From JBFKUL01 sp041635755 (lineage in GTDB: Bacteria; Pseudomonadota; Gammaproteobacteria; Burkholderiales; SG8-39): a DNA stretch of 5,674 nucleotides. The notes beneath the pieces are model-generated. The model did no database searches, was not told the origin of the DNA, and saw only the letters and a program-made list of their open reading frames with translations. The stretch spans positions 1 to 5,674 of the forward strand of contig JBFKUL010000202.1 in assembly GCA_041635755.1 (NCBI GenBank). Direction: 5' to 3'. The position numbers were made by a program, and so were the translations under genes. The stretch's first letter is position 1. Each line of letters opens with the position of its first letter. This document shows, one piece after another, positions 4,683 to 5,674 of this stretch.

Positions 4683-5674
4683 ATGGCGATGGAAGTCCTG
4701 TCCTACGGCATCGGCACGCTGATCGGCTTCGCGCTGATCTTCGGACTGCTGTACCTGTTCATCAGCGACGTCACGCAGAAGAAGCACGCAGTGCTGCGCA
4801 ACTATCCGGTGATCGGGCGGCTGCGCTACATGTTCGAGGAGCTCGGGGAGTACTTCCGGCAGTACTTCTTCATGGGCGATCGCGAGGAGATGCCCTTCAA
4901 CCGATCCACGCGCGCCTGGGTGTACCGCCTGGCGAAGAACGAAGGCGGCACGATCGGCTTCGGCTCGACCTATGACATGCATCATCCGGGCGCGCTCATC
5001 TTCGTCAATCATCCGTTTCCGGTGCTCGACGAGGAACGCGTCCAGACGCCCTCGCTGCTGCTCGGCGAAGGCTACGCGCGCGAACCCTTCGAGGCGCGCT
5101 CGATCGTCAACGTGAGCGGCATGAGCTTCGGCGCCGTTTCGGCGCCCGCGGTGAGCGCACTCTCGCGCGGCGCCGCGCTCGCCGGGTGCTGGGTCGACAC
5201 CGGGGAGGGCGGACTCTCGCCCTACCACCTGGAGGGCAACTGCGATCTCATCATGCAGATCGGCACCGCCAAGTACGGCGTGCGCGACGCGCAGGGCAAC
5301 CTCTCCGAGGAGCGCCTGCGCGAGCTCGGCAAGGTCGCGAAAGCCTTCGAGATCAAGCTCTCTCAGGGGGCCAAGCCGGGCAAGGGCGGCGTGCTGCCCG
5401 GGGTCAAGGTGACCGCCGAGATCGCGCAGATCCGCGGCATCCCCGAGGGGCGCGACTCGATCAGCCCGAACCGCCACCGCGACATCGCGAACATGAACGA
5501 GCTGCTCGATCACGTTGCCTATATCCGCGATCTCACCGGCAGACCGGTCGGCATCAAGACGGCGATCGGAGGCTGGCGCTTCATGAACGAGCTCGGCGAC
5601 GCCGTTCACCAACGTGGCCTTGACGTCGCGCCGGATTTCCTGGTGATCGATGGCGGCGAGGGCGGCTCGGGCGC
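4683..5674 (+). CDS. FMN-binding glutamate synthase family protein, membrane-anchored (partial, cut by right edge)
   Basis: The window holds the first 330 codons, with no stop before the right edge. The protein belongs to the glutamate-synthase central/FMN domain family, also called GltB2-type or archaeal-type glutamate synthase-like. Residues 8-28 form a single membrane helix (GIGTLIGFALIFGLLYLF), followed by a charged, membrane-near segment (about 29-85). The FMN barrel begins around 140: NVSGMSFGAVSAPAV (143-157), DTGEGGLSPYH (172-182), LSQGAKPGKGGVLPG (226-240, the family phosphate/flavin loop), SPNRHRDI (261-268), IKTAIGG (291-297) and IDGGEGGSG (322-330). There is no N-terminal glutamine amidotransferase domain, so it cannot release ammonia from glutamine as full GltB does. 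The Fe-S cysteines expected for the family lie beyond the edge. The substrate and role of these stand-alone anchored members are not settled, so glutamate synthesis should not be assumed. Confidence 0.92.
   Translation, partial: MAMEVLSYGIGTLIGFALIFGLLYLFISDVTQKKHAVLRNYPVIGRLRYMFEELGEYFRQYFFMGDREEMPFNRSTRAWVYRLAKNEGGTIGFGSTYDMHHPGALIFVNHPFPVLDEERVQTPSLLLGEGYAREPFEARSIVNVSGMSFGAVSAPAVSALSRGAALAGCWVDTGEGGLSPYHLEGNCDLIMQIGTAKYGVRDAQGNLSEERLRELGKVAKAFEIKLSQGAKPGKGGVLPGVKVTAEIAQIRGIPEGRDSISPNRHRDIANMNELLDHVAYIRDLTGRPVGIKTAIGGWRFMNELGDAVHQRGLDVAPDFLVIDGGEGGSG

Noticed and set aside
3855..5612. A 585-codon open frame on the minus strand covering the glutamate-synthase-like gene and part of the VIT gene
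   Set aside because: It is antisense to a gene with clear family motifs and overlaps the VIT gene in another frame. Its translation is dominated by Arg, Ala, Gly and His in low-complexity runs, as expected for a shadow frame in high-GC DNA.

Overview
The window is a stretch of a high-GC bacterial chromosome. Sampled lines reach 70-80% G+C in the central genes. The gene content (a RoxA/YcfD-type ribosomal oxygenase coupled to a DUF7931-type gene, a BCP-type peroxiredoxin, a SlyD-like FKBP, and a membrane-anchored FMN-binding glutamate-synthase-like protein) points to a proteobacterium, most likely a betaproteobacterium or related gammaproteobacterium. That placement is inferred from gene families and not proven. 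No rRNA, tRNA, CRISPR array, insertion sequence or phage gene was seen, and no stretch over 300 bases lacks a gene.

Layout, left to right. (1) 18-833, plus strand: two small exported proteins of unknown function, with lower G+C than the rest. (2) 865-2498, minus strand: a two-gene operon in which the uL16 arginine hydroxylase gene (roxA/ycfD) runs into a DUF7931-like gene through a GTGA stop/start overlap. (3) 2499-2596: a 98-bp divergent promoter region. The -10 boxes on both strands lie so close to the start codons that both mRNAs may be leaderless or nearly so, and a 7-bp inverted repeat sits where the roxA -35 would be. (4) 2597-3522, plus strand: a peroxiredoxin gene and a SlyD-like peptidyl-prolyl isomerase gene, again joined by a GTGA overlap. 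(5) 3554-4615, minus strand: a ferritin-like/VIT1-CCC1 fusion, probably an iron or manganese transporter, converging on the isomerase gene with a 31-bp gap. (6) 4683 to the right edge, plus strand: the first 330 codons of an FMN-binding glutamate-synthase-family protein with an N-terminal membrane anchor, divergent from the VIT gene.

Taken together, most recognisable genes depend on iron, oxygen or thiol redox chemistry: an Fe(II)/2-oxoglutarate oxygenase, a thiol peroxidase, a proline isomerase, a ferritin-like metal transporter and a probable flavin/Fe-S oxidoreductase. Whether this is a functional grouping or ordinary neighbourhood is not decided by the sequence. I found no convincing evidence of an undescribed multi-gene system. 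The most useful leads are the back-to-back candidate leaderless promoters, the two GTGA-coupled pairs, the unusual cysteine layout of the peroxiredoxin and the apparently eroded di-iron motifs of the VIT fusion.
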